From IMG/VR virus record IMGVR_UViG_3300026484_000002, positions 1 through 64,000 of that record: a stretch of 64,000 nucleotides of DNA; one strand, written 5' to 3'. Numbering within the stretch: position 1 is the first letter of the stretch; each line of letters begins with the position of its first letter. The position numbers were made by a program, and so were the translations under genes. The notes under the pieces were generated by a model that was given only the letters and a program-made list of their open reading frames with translations, made no database searches and was not told the DNA's origin. Shown here in pieces: positions 14,929 through 24,300 of the stretch. The stretch is from a virus.

Positions 14929-15498
14929 ATGACTTTTGAAATACCAGTAGATAATAATGAATATAGAAGTGTATGGGATAAGCCATTACCAATTGTAACT
15001 GTAAATAATAAATATTATAGAGTATATATTCTTGATGAGATAGGACATATGGCAGATTATGGAGAGTTATTAGATCTTCTTGCAGATTTAGATGAAGATA
15101 GTATAGTTGAGTTTCATTTAAATACTCCTGGTGGAGTATTAGATACAGCCAGTATGATTATGGATGCAATTAAGAATTGCAGAGCTAAAACAATTGGTAA
15201 ACTGAGCGGAACTGTAGCTAGTGCAGGAACAATGCTAGCTTTAGTTATGGACGAAATATATATTGCACCATTTGCTGCATTTATGATTCACGCATGGAGC
15301 GGTGGATCTTCAGGAAAAGCAAATGAGATTAAAGCTCAGCAATCATATATGGAAAAAGAAACAAAAAAATTATTTCAAGTTGTATATGATGGATTTTTAA
15401 CTTCAAGAGAAATCAATAAGATTTTAGCTGGAACAGATATGTGGATGAATAAAGAAGAAGTAGAAAAAAGATTAAGCAATCGTAAAAAAATAGCATAG
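14929..15498 (+). CDS. ClpP-like serine protease
   Basis: 189 aa, the size of cellular ClpP. The oxyanion strand is NTPGG (65-69), the nucleophile is Ser98 in VASAG, His121 is in FMIHAWSGG and Asp170 in GTDMWMNKEE, nearly the same numbering as the ClpP triad. AAGGAATAAG precedes the start. Phage ClpP-like proteins usually mature prohead proteins when located next to portal and capsid genes. Here it lies upstream of the terminase and 16 kb from the portal, and there is no Clp ATPase in the window, so prohead maturation or host-protein turnover are both possible. Confidence 0.88.
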   Translation: MTFEIPVDNNEYRSVWDKPLPIVTVNNKYYRVYILDEIGHMADYGELLDLLADLDEDSIVEFHLNTPGGVLDTASMIMDAIKNCRAKTIGKLSGTVASAGTMLALVMDEIYIAPFAAFMIHAWSGGSSGKANEIKAQQSYMEKETKKLFQVVYDGFLTSREINKILAGTDMWMNKEEVEKRLSNRKKIA

Positions 15499-15576
15499 AG
15501 CTTTAGATTGTATTTAAGATGTATTTAATATACTTAACAGTACAATACGATACAAAACAAATAAAGGACTATAATT

Positions 15577-15645
15577 ATGTTTACAATAATTGATGCATCA
15601 GTATTCAGCAATCAGCAATATAATTATAGTTATTCACAACTATAA
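15577..15645 (+). CDS. 22-aa micro-ORF upstream of tRNAs
   Basis: AAAGGA precedes the ATG. The peptide is polar and tyrosine/glutamine/asparagine-rich (ends QYNYSYSQL) and stops right before a hairpin. May be a real micropeptide or a leader for the tRNA transcript. Confidence 0.35.
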   Translation: MFTIIDASVFSNQQYNYSYSQL

Positions 15646-15648
15646 AAT

Positions 15649-15669
15649 AGTAGCTACCAAGTAGCTACT
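15649..15669. terminator. 9-bp hairpin before tRNA cluster
   Basis: AGTAGCTAC and GTAGCTACT with a CAA loop, four bases after the micro-ORF stop. No U-tract; could be a processing or attenuation structure. Confidence 0.45.
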
Positions 15670-15733
15670 GAAAAGTAGTTGCTTGACTTCACAAAAACAA
15701 ATCAACAATTACTTTTCAATATAAAAAACAAAT

Positions 15734-15817
15734 GGGGACCGAAAGCTAGTCGGATCTAGCAGCATGACTGTAAATTATGTACTTCGGTGAGAAGTTCGAA
15801 TCTACCGGTCCCCACCA
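15734..15817 (+). tRNA. tRNA-Tyr (GTA)
   Basis: Acceptor GGGGACC/GGTCCCC, anticodon stem CATGA/TTATG with loop CTGTAAA (anticodon GTA), a long variable arm and encoded CCA. Clear class II tRNA. Confidence 0.93.
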
Positions 15818-15822
15818 AATAT

Positions 15823-15897
15823 TCTGGTGTACTCAACTGGTACGAGGTATGACTGTTAATCATAAATATGTAGGTTCGATTCCTACCACCAGAGCCA
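15823..15897 (+). tRNA. tRNA-Asn (GTT)
   Basis: Acceptor TCTGGTG/CACCAGA, loop CTGTTAA (anticodon GTT), T arm GTAGG-TTCGATT-CCTAC, discriminator G, encoded CCA. Confidence 0.93.
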
Positions 15898-15907
15898 AAA
15901 AAAACAA

Positions 15908-15982
15908 TGAGGTATAGCCAAGCGGTAAGGCAGCAGGTTTTGATCCTGTTATTCGGTGGTTCGATCCCATCTACCGCAACCA
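15908..15982 (+). tRNA. tRNA-Gln (TTG)
   Basis: Anticodon stem GCAGG/CCTGT with loop TTTTGAT (anticodon TTG), T-loop TTCGATC, encoded CCA. The acceptor stem TGAGGTA/TACCGCA has one A-G mismatch at the third pair. Confidence 0.9.
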
Positions 15983-15983
15983 T

Positions 15984-16068
15984 GGATAGTTCGCATAATG
16001 GTATTGCACATCACTGCTAATGATGCGAGGTAATACTCATGTGAGTTCGAATCTCACACTATCCACCA
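15984..16068 (+). tRNA. tRNA-Ser (GCT)
   Basis: Acceptor GGATAGT/ACTATCC, anticodon stem CATCA/TGATG with loop CTGCTAA (anticodon GCT), long variable arm, T arm GTGAG-TTCGAAT-CTCAC and encoded CCA. The discriminator is A, where bacterial tRNA-Ser usually has G. Confidence 0.9.
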
Positions 16069-16199
16069 TATTCATCATCTTCTACACAAATTGACTTCAA
16101 CATATTATTTAGATACAATTGCTACAAAGACTCTATAAGAGGATAATTAAATTATACCCTCAATATAAAATATGCATTAAAATTAATCAAGGAATCAAC

Positions 16200-17015
16200 A
16201 TGCCAGAAGTAAAAGCTAAAGAAACAAAAGTAGATAAAAAAAAGTTACTCAAGCCAGATAGCAGAGCAAGAAAGATGGTCCCAAAAACTTCTCAAAACAT
16301 TACTAAGGAACGACTAGAAGAGATGCTCCCGAGAGGAAGCAAACATAATGTAACAGATACTATATTGGATCTAATTGCTAATATGGAGAATGATACTGGA
16401 TTACCACAGGATATGATGGAAGAAGAAGTTCTAAGTTATATGTTTATTCTTAAAAAGGTAGATAGAGCAAAATTAAGTGAATTAATTAATGCTGTAAAAT
16501 ACTGCAACTTAAAAAGAAACTATAGCAATGAAAAGTCTTGGTCAATAGTATTTCCAGATAAATATGCTAGATTAAAAGAAAATGGTATGCAAATAGATAA
16601 TCATGTATCTATGTATAACAAGAGTGCATTGGTTCAAGAGATAGATAAGGAAATGTTAATACCATTTCATCTTCAGTATGCACCATACGCACATGCAGCA
16701 GTTAAAAAACAGTATGATTTAATGAATGGTAGATCCAGCACTACTGCAGAAGGAGAACCAATGACAGTAACACCTATGGTCCAGCATTTGGCAGCTAAGA
16801 CTTTGTTTGAGATGACTAGTATGCCTGAAACAGCTAAGATTGATCTTACTGTTAGCAAGTCAGAAGAAGAGCTATCAATTCAACAACAAATGAATGATCA
16901 ATTAGCTCAATTAGTTAAGCAGCAAAAACAAAGACTTGAGAGTGGAGAATCAATAGAGGATGTTCAAGTTATAGAAGTTGATTACAGTAATATAACTGCA
17001 GAGAACGGAGACTAA
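16200..17015 (+). CDS. Probable small terminase subunit
   Basis: Start at 16200 (MPEVKAKE) chosen because AAGGAA lies 5-6 bases upstream; an ORF extends further up without a site. 271 aa with a basic N-terminus (KKKLLKPDSRARK). The middle (about 100-190) fits the conserved protein that precedes the large terminase in N4-like phages: NAVKYCNLKRNYS, VFPDKYARL, QYAPYAHAAVKKQYDLMN. The C-terminus is acidic and coiled. It would recognise phage DNA and load it onto the packaging motor. The identification relies on position and pattern. Confidence 0.7.
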   Translation: MPEVKAKETKVDKKKLLKPDSRARKMVPKTSQNITKERLEEMLPRGSKHNVTDTILDLIANMENDTGLPQDMMEEEVLSYMFILKKVDRAKLSELINAVKYCNLKRNYSNEKSWSIVFPDKYARLKENGMQIDNHVSMYNKSALVQEIDKEMLIPFHLQYAPYAHAAVKKQYDLMNGRSSTTAEGEPMTVTPMVQHLAAKTLFEMTSMPETAKIDLTVSKSEEELSIQQQMNDQLAQLVKQQKQRLESGESIEDVQVIEVDYSNITAENGD

Positions 17016-17016
17016 A

Positions 17017-18867
17017 ATGTCAAAAATAACAAAAGAAGAATTTGAAGAATTAAAAGTTCTCTATGGTGAAGATGAAGCAAAAAACTTAACAAGTGGCAAT
17101 GTGGATGAAGATACAAAAGAAGATTTTGTAAAGCTTATTGCAGATAGCAATGATGACACTTTCGATATAGATCTTGCTTTAGATTCATATGATGCTAGTT
17201 TCCCTGGATATACTCCAAGTGATAATGCTTTAGAGTTTTTCAATCTAATGAGATTAGTGCAAGGTGGAGATTTTGAATTTAAAACACCATTAGCACATTA
17301 TTTTATGGTGGATCTATTATTGAATGAAATTCATGATGTTCATCTATTCCCCTTTAGCGATGAAGTTTGTGAACAAATAGAGATAAATCATTTAAGAATA
17401 TCTTTTTGTTGTTCAAGGGGTGTTGCAAAGAGTACAGTTGTTATATCATTTTTTGGAGTATATAGTGCTATTAAAGGAAAACTTCCTAATGGTATAGGTA
17501 AAGTATATTTCTACCTTATATTAGCTGCATCAACAAGAGGTGGAGCTAGAACCAATGCTTTAGCTGTTCGAGCAATGTGTGAGGATAGTGTATTTATTAA
17601 TAACTATTTTGAGAGTGTTAGATATACTGAAACGGAAACTGAATTTGTTAGAAAAGGAACAGGACCAAAAAAAGATAGATCGTTTATGATTAGATATGCT
17701 GGTATTGGTACAGGGGTTCGTGGTATTAGATATGGTGAAAGAAGACCTGATTTAATTGAGATGGACGATATAATCCTTAATGAATCAGCTGCATATTCTA
17801 AAACAATTAGTGATAATATAGATAGTATAATTTATTCTGATTCAGAAGCTGCCCTTAAGGGTGGAGGAAACGGTAGAATTATTATGACATTTACACCATT
17901 TCATTATAAAGATAATAATGTTAGAACCATCACTTCTAAGACTTATACTCCATGTTTAATTCCTATTGCAAATACTTTTGATACAGAGAATGTAAAACTT
18001 AAAGATATTGTCAGCTCATGGGAAGCTATGCACCCAGCTAAAACAATATTGTCAATGGTTATAAATTCTAAAAGATCCAATAAAATGAAATCATTTATGC
18101 AGGAAAGAATGCTTAGACTAACAAGTAATACTAACAGATTGGTTCCAGACAGTTGTTTCAAATATTATGATGCAAAAAATGTAATAAACAATTTATGGGC
18201 ATACAATATATATATTACAACTGACTATACTACAACAAGTGGAGAAAATTCAGATTACAGTGGAATAGCTGCATGGGCTATTAGCAATAATGGAGATTAT
18301 TTTTTATTGGATCTGTATTTACGCAAAATGGGAATGAAAGAACAATATGCTAAGACATTGGATCTAGCTGCTAAATATAAAAGAATGGGTAGATATGTTG
18401 AAATCGGTGTAGAAATAGATGGAAATCAAGGAGCTCATGTTTATTCATTAGAGCAAGAGATGATGAAAAGAGCAGATTATTATACATTTGCTAGAGATAG
18501 AAATAATAAGAGTAATGAAAGAAAAGGTATTTTGAGTAGAAGTAGTGGAGTTAAAAAACATGAAAGATTTAGAATAGCGGTAACTGATTCTTTGCTAGTT
18601 GGTAAAATGTATTTTCCAGAACACTTAAAAGATACTGATGATTTTAAAGAATTTCTGCAACAAATAAAAGGTGCTACTCATGAAGGATTTACTAGATCTG
18701 ATGATGGTCCAGATTTAATAACTCAGTTAGTAACATTGATTGACATTATTATTCCTGCAGTAGAACCAATGATGAATCCAGAAAATAACCTAGATAGAAT
18801 AGATGCGTCTATATGGGGACATATTGATGATGATGAAAGTAATTCTGGTAGTAGTGAAATATTTTAA
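17017..18867 (+). CDS. terL: Large terminase subunit (packaging ATPase/nuclease)
   Basis: 616 aa. ATPase: Walker A-like CSRGVAKST (about 132-140), Walker B DLIEMDD (245-251), coupling motif near TFTPFHYK (291-298). RNase H-like nuclease: Asp in TTDYTTT (about 403), acidic GVEIDG (465-469) and Asp in GPDLITQ (566). The enzyme translocates and cuts concatemeric DNA at the portal. Immediately follows the small subunit (one base apart from stop). Confidence 0.92.
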   Translation: MSKITKEEFEELKVLYGEDEAKNLTSGNVDEDTKEDFVKLIADSNDDTFDIDLALDSYDASFPGYTPSDNALEFFNLMRLVQGGDFEFKTPLAHYFMVDLLLNEIHDVHLFPFSDEVCEQIEINHLRISFCCSRGVAKSTVVISFFGVYSAIKGKLPNGIGKVYFYLILAASTRGGARTNALAVRAMCEDSVFINNYFESVRYTETETEFVRKGTGPKKDRSFMIRYAGIGTGVRGIRYGERRPDLIEMDDIILNESAAYSKTISDNIDSIIYSDSEAALKGGGNGRIIMTFTPFHYKDNNVRTITSKTYTPCLIPIANTFDTENVKLKDIVSSWEAMHPAKTILSMVINSKRSNKMKSFMQERMLRLTSNTNRLVPDSCFKYYDAKNVINNLWAYNIYITTDYTTTSGENSDYSGIAAWAISNNGDYFLLDLYLRKMGMKEQYAKTLDLAAKYKRMGRYVEIGVEIDGNQGAHVYSLEQEMMKRADYYTFARDRNNKSNERKGILSRSSGVKKHERFRIAVTDSLLVGKMYFPEHLKDTDDFKEFLQQIKGATHEGFTRSDDGPDLITQLVTLIDIIIPAVEPMMNPENNLDRIDASIWGHIDDDESNSGSSEIF

Positions 18868-18894
18868 ATAGAAATATTCTTATTCAATTTATGG

Positions 18895-18900
18895 TATAAT
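18895..18900 (+). promoter_or_regulatory. Late promoter -10 (TGG-TATAAT)
   Basis: ATGGTATAAT, an extended -10, lies about 30 bases before the start of the connector gene. No -35 is obvious. The same ATGGTATAAT occurs at 10764-10773. Confidence 0.6.
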
Positions 18901-18930
18901 ACTTGCAATTAAATAATGCAAGGTAGAATA

Positions 18931-19560
18931 ATGACTGCACAGGATGTAATAAATTTAGCAAAGAATGCCGAGTTAAAACAATTGGCAGTCAGGACTGATG
19001 ATTCAGCAGTATTAGGTTTTGTAAATCTAGGATTGCTTGAATTATACAAACGATTTCCACTTAAAGAAGCTGAAGCAATTATTACTTTGCGAGATGGAAA
19101 AACTACATATAAATTAGATGGAACAGATCCAGATGTTTCTACAGATTCAGATAAAGAACTTTTAATAATTACAGGAGCCTATACTACTTCAGATGATGGA
19201 TTTGTAGAAGAAATGACAATGAATGATGAAGATGATATAATGGGTATAAACACACCTAGTTATAACACAGTTGAAATTCCAGCTACAGCTGAGGGTGTTC
19301 TTGTATCTATTATTTACAGAGCAACACCTAAATTTATTACTTCTGTTGATGACTTGCTTCCACTACCACCACAATTATTGGAAGCATTACTAAACTATGT
19401 AGGATATAGAGGACATGGATCTGTAAGTGGAGAATTGAATACTGAAAATCAATCTCATTATGTTAGGTTTGAGAATAGTTGCAAACGAGTTATTTTAGAA
19501 GGTTTAATTACATCAGATGATTTAGTATCTAAAAAATTCAAAAATAGAGGATTTGTATAA
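18931..19560 (+). CDS. Head-tail connector/adaptor-like structural protein (N4 gp67 position)
   Basis: Start at 18931 (MTAQDVINL) preferred because AAGGT lies upstream; an in-frame ATG at 18916 is possible. 209 aa. The C-terminal half (about 110-180) resembles adaptor proteins that many podoviruses use between portal and tail: VEIPATAEGVLVSIIYRATP, then LLPLPPQLLEALLNYVGYRGHG. The stop overlaps the next start. Assignment by pattern and gene order. Confidence 0.65.
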   Translation: MTAQDVINLAKNAELKQLAVRTDDSAVLGFVNLGLLELYKRFPLKEAEAIITLRDGKTTYKLDGTDPDVSTDSDKELLIITGAYTTSDDGFVEEMTMNDEDDIMGINTPSYNTVEIPATAEGVLVSIIYRATPKFITSVDDLLPLPPQLLEALLNYVGYRGHGSVSGELNTENQSHYVRFENSCKRVILEGLITSDDLVSKKFKNRGFV

Positions 19561-20552
19561 TGAGAAAAATTAGTTCTTTAGTATCTACTGAAGCTGCCAT
19601 AGATAGATTAACTACTAAAACAGATTACGACAATATAGTTGTAGTAAAAGAAAAATTAAGTGAAATAAGTTCTGTTGCTAACAACATGTCTGCTGTTGTA
19701 GATGTAGCTAGTGTTGCAACTGTAATTCAAGATGTTATAGATATGAAAGTAGCTCTTGATAGTATCTATGCTGATAAATATATATTTACAAGTTTGTATG
19801 ATGATAAAGAAACTTTTGATAGTTTGTATGCTGACAAAGCTACTCTTGATAGTATTTTAAATGATAAAGCTACACTAGATAGCTTATACAATGACAAAAC
19901 TACATTAGACAGATTATTTACATCTATAGCAAATATAGACAGAGTTTTTAGCTCAATAGATAATATTGATATTGTAAAAAATCATACAGATGCTATAGAT
20001 ACAAATGCATCAAATATAGCCAATATTGACACGACTGCAACAAATATAAATAATGTAAATATTGTTTCAAATAATATCTCAGATGTAAATGCTGTTGCTC
20101 CAGTAGTATCGGATGTAACAACAGTTGCCGATCAACGTGACAATATTGTAAAGATAGTTTCAGATGTTATTCCGAATATGGATGAGATTTTATTAGCTGA
20201 CAACAATGCTGTAATAGCTACTAATAAAGCTGAAGAATCAAGATTAAATAGAGAAGCTGCATTTTTAAGTGAAGTAAATGCTAAAACTTCTGAAACAAAT
20301 GCAAAAGACAGTGAGACTACTGCTAAAAATGCAGTAAACACAATTAAAACACTTTCAGCAGAAACTGGTAGTTATGATTCAATGGTTGAGTATGATGAAG
20401 ATAACAATGTTATTACTATACCTAGAGGAACTCCTGGAGAAAATGGAATGACACCAAATTATGAATTTACATACAACAGTGATACCGGTGATTTAGAATA
20501 TGCACTTACAGGCTATACTTCTGAAAGTGTTACTATAGTAGAGGAGGTATAA
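19560..20552 (+). CDS. Tail fibre protein with 11-residue repeats, 330 aa
   Basis: Helical N-terminal half with at least five 11-residue repeats of the type LYNDKTTLDSL (about 70-120), which suggest a right-handed trimeric coiled coil. Then N/I/D/T-rich repeats (NINNVNIVSNNISDVN) and an alanine/serine/glutamate tract with SETNAKDSETTAKNA typical of phage tail fibres, then a short GTPGENG collagen-like piece. Probably the shaft of a receptor-binding fibre. Confidence 0.75.
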   Translation: MRKISSLVSTEAAIDRLTTKTDYDNIVVVKEKLSEISSVANNMSAVVDVASVATVIQDVIDMKVALDSIYADKYIFTSLYDDKETFDSLYADKATLDSILNDKATLDSLYNDKTTLDRLFTSIANIDRVFSSIDNIDIVKNHTDAIDTNASNIANIDTTATNINNVNIVSNNISDVNAVAPVVSDVTTVADQRDNIVKIVSDVIPNMDEILLADNNAVIATNKAEESRLNREAAFLSEVNAKTSETNAKDSETTAKNAVNTIKTLSAETGSYDSMVEYDEDNNVITIPRGTPGENGMTPNYEFTYNSDTGDLEYALTGYTSESVTIVEEV

Positions 20553-20554
20553 TA

Positions 20555-21118
20555 ATGGGAGTTATAACAAATTTAGACACACTCATAGATGATACAGTAG
20601 CAACAAGATTAGACGAATTAGATGCAACAGTAACAACCCTAAGTTTTGATACAGACACAGACACATTGTCTTATGTTGATGAAGAGGGAACCACTACAGA
20701 TGTTGACTTATCCAAATATATAGATGATACAAATTTAGCAAGAATTACTTCCGCTTCATTAGATAGTGAAACTGGTGAAGTAACTTTTACTAGAGATGAT
20801 GATAGTACTTTTACATTGGATCTGAGTAATTTATTTGTGCCTGTTGATGGCGGTACAGATGGTACTGACGGTACTGATGGACTAATGACGGATAGTGATA
20901 AATTCAAGCTAGATGGCATAGAGTCTGAAGCAGAAGTTAATGTTCAGTCTGATTGGACTACTACTGATACCGATGATGATAGTTACATAAAGAACAAACC
21001 TTTTGTAGCAGCTCAAGTGCAAACAGCAACTAGTGATGTAATTTATGATGATTCTGAAACTGATAAGAATTATAGATTGCGAGTAATTAATGGTGATATA
21101 GCATTGGAGGAATTGTAG
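20555..21118 (+). CDS. Tail fibre component, 187 aa
   Basis: AGGAGG-type site upstream. Beta-repeat motifs rich in T, D and S (for example LSYVDEEGTTTDVDLS) around a GGTDGTDGTDG linker, then a distal motif (DSDKFKLDGIESEAEVNVQ, DSYIKNKPF) seen in many phage fibres. Likely a beta-structured part of the same adhesin as its neighbours. Confidence 0.7.
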   Translation: MGVITNLDTLIDDTVATRLDELDATVTTLSFDTDTDTLSYVDEEGTTTDVDLSKYIDDTNLARITSASLDSETGEVTFTRDDDSTFTLDLSNLFVPVDGGTDGTDGTDGLMTDSDKFKLDGIESEAEVNVQSDWTTTDTDDDSYIKNKPFVAAQVQTATSDVIYDDSETDKNYRLRVINGDIALEEL

Positions 21119-21119
21119 C

Positions 21120-21365
21120 ATGGCAACAGGTGATATAATAACATTAGCCAGTAAAGATTTTGTAAATAATCAATTAAATATTGGTTTAGATGATATGAAT
21201 ACAACTCAGCAACAAGCACTGGATCTTAAGGCAAATATAGCAGGGCAAGTGTTTACTGGAAATGTGACAGTACCTAATTTAATTACAAGTGGAACAATTG
21301 ATGGTAGAGATGTGAGTGTAGATGGTGCTGTTTTAGACAGTTTAATAGCAGTAGAGGAGATATAA
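21120..21365 (+). CDS. Small tail fibre protein, 81 aa
   Basis: Short structural-type protein; ends with TSGTIDGRDVSVDGAVLDSL, a pattern found at the start of many beta-helical fibre tips. Packed tightly between fibre genes, each with its own ribosome site. Confidence 0.6.
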   Translation: MATGDIITLASKDFVNNQLNIGLDDMNTTQQQALDLKANIAGQVFTGNVTVPNLITSGTIDGRDVSVDGAVLDSLIAVEEI

Positions 21366-24300
21366 ATGAAAATATTAAATAAGAATAGTACTGGATCTAG
21401 AAGTAGAGCTTTAACAGAACGAGAGGTAATGCAAGAGCTGACCCCTGGTGATAAGAACTATGGTAAAATTGCTGTAGGTACAGATGGAACCTATGAAGGT
21501 GAGGTACTAATAGGTAAGGATAGTGATGTACAGAACACACTAGCTAATATAGATGCTACTCACCCATTTAATGGTTATGTCGGTAGCAAGAAAGATATGA
21601 GATTTGAAACATCTACCAACAATATTCTTAAAGTTGCTAATATGCAAGAACAGTATATTGTTGATGGCAAAGTAGTTGATATATTGGGTGAAGAGTTGGT
21701 TGTTAATGGAGACTTTAGTGAAGATGTAGAAATAACAAATACAAGTCATAACTTAGGCATTGATTATGCTGTTAAATTATATCAGGTTTCTCTTTCAATA
21801 AGCAATATTACAGCTGATGTTTCATTTAAGACAAGAAGAACAACTGCTTATTACGATACACACAAAGTAATTTCGGAGAATGGGTTTTATACTTTTTTCA
21901 TAGATAGTCATTTTGCTCACCCTGAAATTAATTACAATGGTTTAATTGTTATAGAATCTTCTTCTTCTTTTGTTATCAACAACATCTCAGTAAGAGAAAT
22001 ATCTGCAATAGACCTAAATATAACAAATGATAGAACAGGATTTAATGGAGAGGGCAATAACTCCTTTGTGCCTCATGTGCATGTAGTAGGATTTGACCCA
22101 ATTAGTACAGGTTCAATTACAGGAAACAGAGTTGCTACAGATGCACAGATAGGAACTATACTAGATAACATCCCTGCTCAAACAGCTAACACTAGAATCA
22201 AATGTAGAGTTAAGTCTACAACAGATGGTATCAAAGTAGAAATACTCGATAAGTCAGATAGTGATGCAGTAGTTAGAATTCAGACAGTAAATGGTACAGG
22301 TGCTGAAACACTTACATTTACATTACCAGTTAATAATGATGGTTATAAAGTTAAAGCTACCAAGATTACTAATGATGGTGTAGATAGTGATGATGCTGAT
22401 GAGAGAATAGATGTTACTGCTGAAGTTAGTACAGGATTGGTTGTTGATGGTAAGGTTAAACGAGGAGATTATGTTGTAGTTGATAAGGAAGAGTTGGTTA
22501 CCAATGGTACATTTGAAGATGTAGCTGATGGAGAAGTTGGACACGATAATGGAGATGGTACAGTAGATGGATGGGAGGATACTCAATATGATTATATCGA
22601 CTTATCTGTAGTAGGTGGAGAGCTTAAAGTATACATTACAGCAAATACAAAGGCAGCAATACACCATATTGATGGGCTAGTAGCAGGTGTTAAATATAGT
22701 CTTAGCTTTGATGCATACATGACACAAGGTGACAACTATCAACTGCGATTACCAAACACTGTTGAGAATACTACAATATTATATACAAACAGTAGTAAAG
22801 CTACACACAGTATCATATTTACAGCTACGGAAGGTTTTGTAACGTTTATGTTGAGAAACACAGCTGATGTTACTACTACATTTTACACTGACAACATCTC
22901 AGTACAAATAGCAGATGACACTTTCAAAGCAATAGAAGATACAGATGATGGAGAAAGTTTAAGTTCAAGTAAATTCAAACCAGCTGATTACATATCTAAT
23001 CAAGTATTTGTAGGTATGAAAGATGATGGTACATATACTTATGATGTATTGATGAATGATGCTTATGCTAAAGAGAGTACAACTGAAACTTTGACTAACA
23101 ATGGCTATGCTAGTTTAGGTGGAGGATTGTTTAGCAAAGGTAGTGATGTTATTACTCCTATCGGTAGATGGCAGACATTAAATAAGGGTGCTTATCATCC
23201 TATGCTGAGTCCGTTTTCTTGTGTAAGACATGCAAGAACAAAAGGAAGCACAAATGGAAATGCTTCAAATAAATGGTATGAGAGTGCAGTATTTAAAATA
23301 GCCGAAAATACAGCAGACTTATTTACTGTGTCTGCTGATGGAGGAAGCTTACACGATATTTACGAAAGTGTAGGAATAAGTTCTTCTGGAGGAGTTGGGT
23401 TAGGAAGACCAGACTCTAAATTCTTTGATATAGTTTATCCTAGCCAATGGTTAGACATGCGATACTCATCAACTAAAACAAACTTACCAGAATTAGCTAG
23501 TAAAGAATTTAGCGATGGAGTTAGTGGTAAGGGTGGAGTTTGTGATGCTGTTGGGATGATCGCTGCAATAGAAACATTAGGAAGTTCTACTCAAACTAAG
23601 ATAGGTCTACAAAAGAAAAACTTTACTACATTCCCCACATATTTATATGGAACAACAGGTTATCATGAAGGACAAGCTTTTGTCTTTAAAGACTTCAATA
23701 CTGAAGATGCTGGTAATTGGTATTTGAATATTGATAGAACCATAGATTTAGTTATTGAAAAAGATGTATTTTTCACAAAACAACTACCAATAACACAAGT
23801 AGGAGAACAATTTGTAACTAGAGCATATTGTGATCCTAGTTTATACCCACAAATACTAAAAGATAAACTTGCAAATGAGCAAGTAGTAGCTGGAGTAGAA
23901 CCTGCGTTGATTGATCAGAATGGTAATAATATAACACCAGCAGGACAAACTGAATTTTTATTATGTAACACTAAGGCTAAAAAAGTTCATAATGTTATAG
24001 TAAGTACAAATCCTGAAGAAGATAAACCTACATATAGCTCAGAAACAGTAGTTGCTGATTATGTAGAAAATAAGATAACTCAAACATTAAATACAGGTGA
24101 TCTTGCATTAGTAAGCAGTACTGACTCAATCCCAGTAGCTACAATACAAGACTCTAAACAAACTGAATATGTATTAGAGAAGTATGTTGCCACAAATAGT
24201 AATGAGATATCATTAGGGAATAACATCACATCTTTGATTGGTGTCGGTACTGGTACAGGCGCATCAGAGACGAATACAATAGGTAATGTAATAGTTGATA

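Noticed and set aside
15756-15983. Leftward 75-codon ORF over the tRNA cluster
   Set aside because: It is the reverse complement of the Tyr, Asn and Gln tRNAs; clearly an artefact of tRNA genes.
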